Below are positions 6,230 to 8,635 of a DNA stretch of 8,635 nt, one piece after another. The notes under the pieces are model-generated. The model searched no databases. It was not told where the DNA came from and saw only the letters and a program-made list of their open reading frames with translations. This stretch comes from Archaeoglobales archaeon. GTDB taxonomy: Archaea > Halobacteriota > Archaeoglobi > Archaeoglobales > Archaeoglobaceae. Both the position numbers and the translations under genes were made by a program. How positions within the stretch are numbered: the stretch's first letter is position 1; each line of letters opens with the position of its first letter. The stretch is taken from positions 1 to 8,635 of the forward strand of contig QMZD01000055.1 of the NCBI GenBank assembly GCA_003662985.1, given 5' to 3'.

Positions 6230-6239
6230 AAATTTTATC
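6230..6239 (+). promoter_or_regulatory. Candidate TATA box of the PA14/DUF2341 surface-protein gene
   Basis: AAATTTTATC is centred about 28 nt ahead of the ATG at 6263, and no Shine-Dalgarno precedes that ATG, which again fits leaderless transcription. ATTATAATA at 6216-6224 is an alternative that would give a leader of about 18 nt. The 125-bp spacer after the acetyltransferase gene supports a separate promoter. Confidence 0.4.
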
Positions 6240-6262
6240 TTCTACCATATAATTTTTTAATA

Positions 6263-8470
6263 ATGGATGATGAGGCGGTATCTACCCTCGTAGGATTCAT
6301 TCTAATCGTTTTAATCACCATAACCTTCATTGGGTTAGTTCAGTCTGTCATGCTCCCACAATGGAACAAAGCGGAAGAAATGGAGCATTCTCAGAGGCTA
6401 GGATATGAAGTCGCAAAGATAGGAGAGGCGATTTCGCTCTCTTCAACCACTGGTAAATCAACCATGGTATCTTTGAATCCGAGTTTGAGCTACCCAGAAA
6501 GGCCCTTTTTGATTTCCCCAACGTTTGCATCCGCAACAATTTCGTCGGAAGAATTGAACGTATCGATCAAGAGCAACAAGATTAACATAAATGAGAAAAC
6601 CTGCGCGATTATTGTTTCTCCGAATTACTATTACTCACCAAAACCCAAATTCATGTACGAGCATTCGGCCAGCTTCAAAAACTATGATGATAACACTATT
6701 GCAACTTTAAAGCAGTCATCATTTACGAATTCATCAGTCAATATTTACATATTAAATACAACATTCAAAAGTTTCGCGGTTACACAGCCTGTAAATCTGA
6801 TTTTCGAGCCTATATCTTACGGTGGCAAAACCTTTATCGATTCCGCGTGGATCAACTTCACCGTAACCAACGAAACGGCAGAGTGGTGGAATGAAACGCT
6901 GACAGAGATATATGGAGACAACGTTTCAAGAAATGGAAACTGGATCAATTTCAGCATCAGTAATACCTACTTGAGTGTTAGTTATCTAATTGTCCAAGCT
7001 TCAACCGCTGGTAAAGCGGAAATAAATATTAAGAGAGAGGGAGTAAAACTTATCAACCTGTCAGATCCTCCTGATGAGGTATACAAGGGCGTTACAATCC
7101 CCCTTGGAGTTGAGGTTGTGGACAAGTTCTATAATCCTATACCGAATTATGACGTTGACATTTCCATAAACTCGAATCCGGTGGAGACGAAGAAAACGGA
7201 CGAGAAGGGAGAGGTGTGGTACTATTTCGATGCTACAACTACAGGAACTTACTCGATAAAATTTAGCATATTCTCAGACTCATACACGTACACCATAACT
7301 GTTACTTCTCCTCCTAGCAGCGGTGGTGGGATTTTTGATATCTCATGGAATGTCACACCAAGCGGGGATAAATTCGTCGATGACTGGAATGTAACTGCAG
7401 AAGGATCACAGAAATTCTACAAGGTAACAGTAATGTACGAAGGAAATCCGGTAAGTGATGCAAGAGTCGATTTCTCCACCGATGCTCCAAACCTGATATC
7501 GATTCCAAACGAAAGTGTAACTGACACCAGTGGGGAATCTACCATCGGCATAATAGCATGGAACAACGGAACCGCAAATGTGATAGCTACAAGTGGAGGT
7601 TCAAGTGCCATTTTAGAGCTGACTATCACGGGGGCAGGAGGAGTTTGTCCTGCCGGATGGAGTTACTGGAGAGAAATTCAGATTCAGAATCTTGTGAACT
7701 ATGCACTAACGGATTATCAGATTCTCATTACACTTGACACCCAGTCACTGATCAGCGCTGGTAAAATGAGAAGTGATTGTGGCGATATAAGATTCTATGA
7801 CGAGGCGAGGGTAAATTCACTGAGTTATTGGATTGAAGATGGTACCTGTGACTCAACGAATACAAAAATATGGGTCAAGATACCCTCCATACCCGCCTCT
7901 GGAGTTGTGAAAATGTACATGTACTATGGGAACCCATCTGCAACAAGCGAGAGTAATATTGACAACGTCATGGACGTGGGTCTGAGATACTACTATTTCG
8001 ATGGTACGAACTTTAACACCTTTAAAGGAACGGATGTTGATACAAACGTAGACCACTGGTGGTGGAGTAGCAAGGTGCAAATAAATGGGAACTCTTGGGA
8101 AGATCAGTACGACACGGTAAGCATTCGTTGGGAAGGATGGGTAAAGCCAGCAGGAAATGGTAATCACATATTCTACATCTATACCGACGATGGAAGCAAA
8201 CTTTGGGTTGGTGGAAGCCTTATCATTAACGCATGGTGGCTTCAAGCTCCAAGGGAGTACTTCGCAAATTACGACCCACAAAACCAAATTAAGAGTATTA
8301 AGTATGAGTGGTTTGAAAACTATGGTTTGGCAGTAGCATCTCTCGGATGGGATCCGCCAGGAGCCGTTGGTAAGATGTATCCGATTCCTTCAGAATACCT
8401 GAGATGTAAAAAGACAACATACCCAGATCCCGAACCGTTGGTAACGGTTGGCAGTGAGGGACTTTGTTAA
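6263..8470 (+). CDS. Large surface protein: pilin-like N-terminal anchor, Ig-like regions, DUF2341 and PA14
   Basis: This is an exported, membrane-anchored adhesin or carbohydrate-binding candidate. Residues 5-27 (AVSTLVGFILIVLITITFIG...) form the single hydrophobic helix seen in archaeal pilin-like and DUF7289 proteins. The segment NKAEEMEHSQRLGYEV, then YPERPFLISP (77-86), follows the DUF7289 pattern. Residues about 260-348 and 360-457 look like two Ig-like or invasin-like beta domains (V-D-NPIPN-D, then TDEKGE; GNPVSDARVDFS, then TDTSGES), split by a PPSSGGG hinge. Residues about 464-570 are a DUF2341 domain (WSYWREIQIQN, DIRFYD, YWIEDG, YMYYGNPSA). Residues about 573-712 are a PA14-like domain (GLRYYYFDG, RWEGWVKP, TDDGSKLWVGG, PIPSEYL). 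Thirteen NxS/T sequons suggest N-glycosylation. There is no C-terminal anchor or membrane helix, so the N terminus must hold it. Ligand unknown. Confidence 0.9.
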   Translation: MDDEAVSTLVGFILIVLITITFIGLVQSVMLPQWNKAEEMEHSQRLGYEVAKIGEAISLSSTTGKSTMVSLNPSLSYPERPFLISPTFASATISSEELNVSIKSNKININEKTCAIIVSPNYYYSPKPKFMYEHSASFKNYDDNTIATLKQSSFTNSSVNIYILNTTFKSFAVTQPVNLIFEPISYGGKTFIDSAWINFTVTNETAEWWNETLTEIYGDNVSRNGNWINFSISNTYLSVSYLIVQASTAGKAEINIKREGVKLINLSDPPDEVYKGVTIPLGVEVVDKFYNPIPNYDVDISINSNPVETKKTDEKGEVWYYFDATTTGTYSIKFSIFSDSYTYTITVTSPPSSGGGIFDISWNVTPSGDKFVDDWNVTAEGSQKFYKVTVMYEGNPVSDARVDFSTDAPNLISIPNESVTDTSGESTIGIIAWNNGTANVIATSGGSSAILELTITGAGGVCPAGWSYWREIQIQNLVNYALTDYQILITLDTQSLISAGKMRSDCGDIRFYDEARVNSLSYWIEDGTCDSTNTKIWVKIPSIPASGVVKMYMYYGNPSATSESNIDNVMDVGLRYYYFDGTNFNTFKGTDVDTNVDHWWWSSKVQINGNSWEDQYDTVSIRWEGWVKPAGNGNHIFYIYTDDGSKLWVGGSLIINAWWLQAPREYFANYDPQNQIKSIKYEWFENYGLAVASLGWDPPGAVGKMYPIPSEYLRCKKTTYPDPEPLVTVGSEGLC

Positions 8471-8520
8471 AGCGGGTGAATCGACTAATTCAAACTCAGA
8501 GAGATAATTGCAGTTCCCAA

Positions 8521-8532
8521 AATATTATATAG
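8521..8532 (+). promoter_or_regulatory. TATA box of the right-edge gene
   Basis: AATATTATATAG, with CCCAA just ahead as a possible BRE, is centred about 29 nt before the ATG at 8556. No Shine-Dalgarno site is present, so a leaderless transcript is predicted. It is one of the clearest promoter matches in the window. Confidence 0.55.
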
Positions 8533-8555
8533 TAAAGCATACCTATTCCTAATAG

Positions 8556-8635
8556 ATGCAAACAGGGGTACTGCACTCAGTACTCAGAATACTGAGTAAA
8601 GCCGGCTATGTTGTTACCGACTTAGTTGAAACTAA
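8556..8635 (+). CDS. 5' end of a gene cut by the window edge (26 codons), function unknown
   Basis: The ATG opens a frame that stays clear to the right edge and encodes a helix-rich start, VLHSVLRILSKAGYVVTDLVE. The well-placed TATA box supports a real gene. The pattern ILSKAGY-V-DL resembles the first helix and strand of small archaeal nucleic-acid-binding or regulatory proteins, but too little is present for a family call. It starts 85 nt after the stop of the surface-protein gene and has its own promoter. Confidence 0.5.
   Translation, partial: MQTGVLHSVLRILSKAGYVVTDLVET
8581..8598. repeat. Inverted repeat TACTCAG-AATA-CTGAGTA
   Basis: A perfect 7-bp inverted repeat with a 4-nt loop lies at codons 9-14 of the right-edge gene, preceded by a further copy of CTCAG (8576-8580). 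It could form a hairpin near the 5' end of a leaderless mRNA or be a dyad bound by a regulator. It may also be chance within coding sequence. Confidence 0.4.

Noticed and set aside
6263..6355. Classical archaellin or pilin (short filament subunit)
   Set aside because: The N-terminal helix is pilin-like, but the protein is 735 aa with several extracellular domains and no assembly genes lie beside it.
7853..8287. 144-codon minus-strand frame
   Set aside because: It lies antisense to the DUF2341/PA14 coding region and has no plausible domain.

Overview
The window looks like chromosome from a hyperthermophilic euryarchaeon, most probably an Archaeoglobales member (Archaeoglobus, Ferroglobus or Geoglobus type). 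The basis is: an archaeal-length TmcA with a helicase-acetyltransferase architecture; AGG/AGA/ATA-rich codon use; TATA boxes about 25-30 bp ahead of starts that lack a Shine-Dalgarno site (leaderless genes); a pilin-like N-terminal anchor of archaeal type on a surface protein; and moderately AT-rich genes with very AT-rich spacers. The genus is an inference.

Layout. Minus strand, read right to left from 5200: tmcA (tRNA/RNA cytidine acetyltransferase), a small ASCH-domain protein and a radical SAM/SPASM protein form one tightly overlapping operon ending at 1290. A UUCG-capped hairpin follows. About 770 bp without an intact gene comes next; it holds possible remnants of a broken gene. Then comes the 5' part of a secreted protein (1-519) that runs off the left edge. 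Plus strand, from 5703: a RimI-like GNAT acetyltransferase, then a 735-residue surface protein with a pilin-like anchor, two Ig-like regions, a DUF2341 domain and a PA14 domain, then the first 26 codons of a gene cut by the right edge. The divergent spacer 5201-5702 contains the leaderless tmcA promoter, a possible 56-residue membrane peptide gene (5244-5414) and a very AT-rich stretch.

How the genes may work together. TmcA makes N4-acetylcytidine (ac4C) in RNA. The ASCH protein fused to it by an 11-nt gene overlap keeps the Lys and Thr that serve as catalytic residues in the E. coli ASCH enzyme YqfB, an ac4C amidohydrolase, with Asp at about the place of its Glu. The pair may therefore be an ac4C writer plus an ac4C eraser, salvage enzyme or reader. 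The radical SAM protein belongs to a SPASM subfamily of unknown function and is translationally coupled to the same unit. The 12-bp tandem repeat at the tmcA/ASCH junction encodes a Gly-every-four tail on TmcA in one frame and offers repeated ribosome-binding-site plus ATG signals for ASCH in another. I regard this junction and the writer/ASCH pairing as the most interesting parts of the window.
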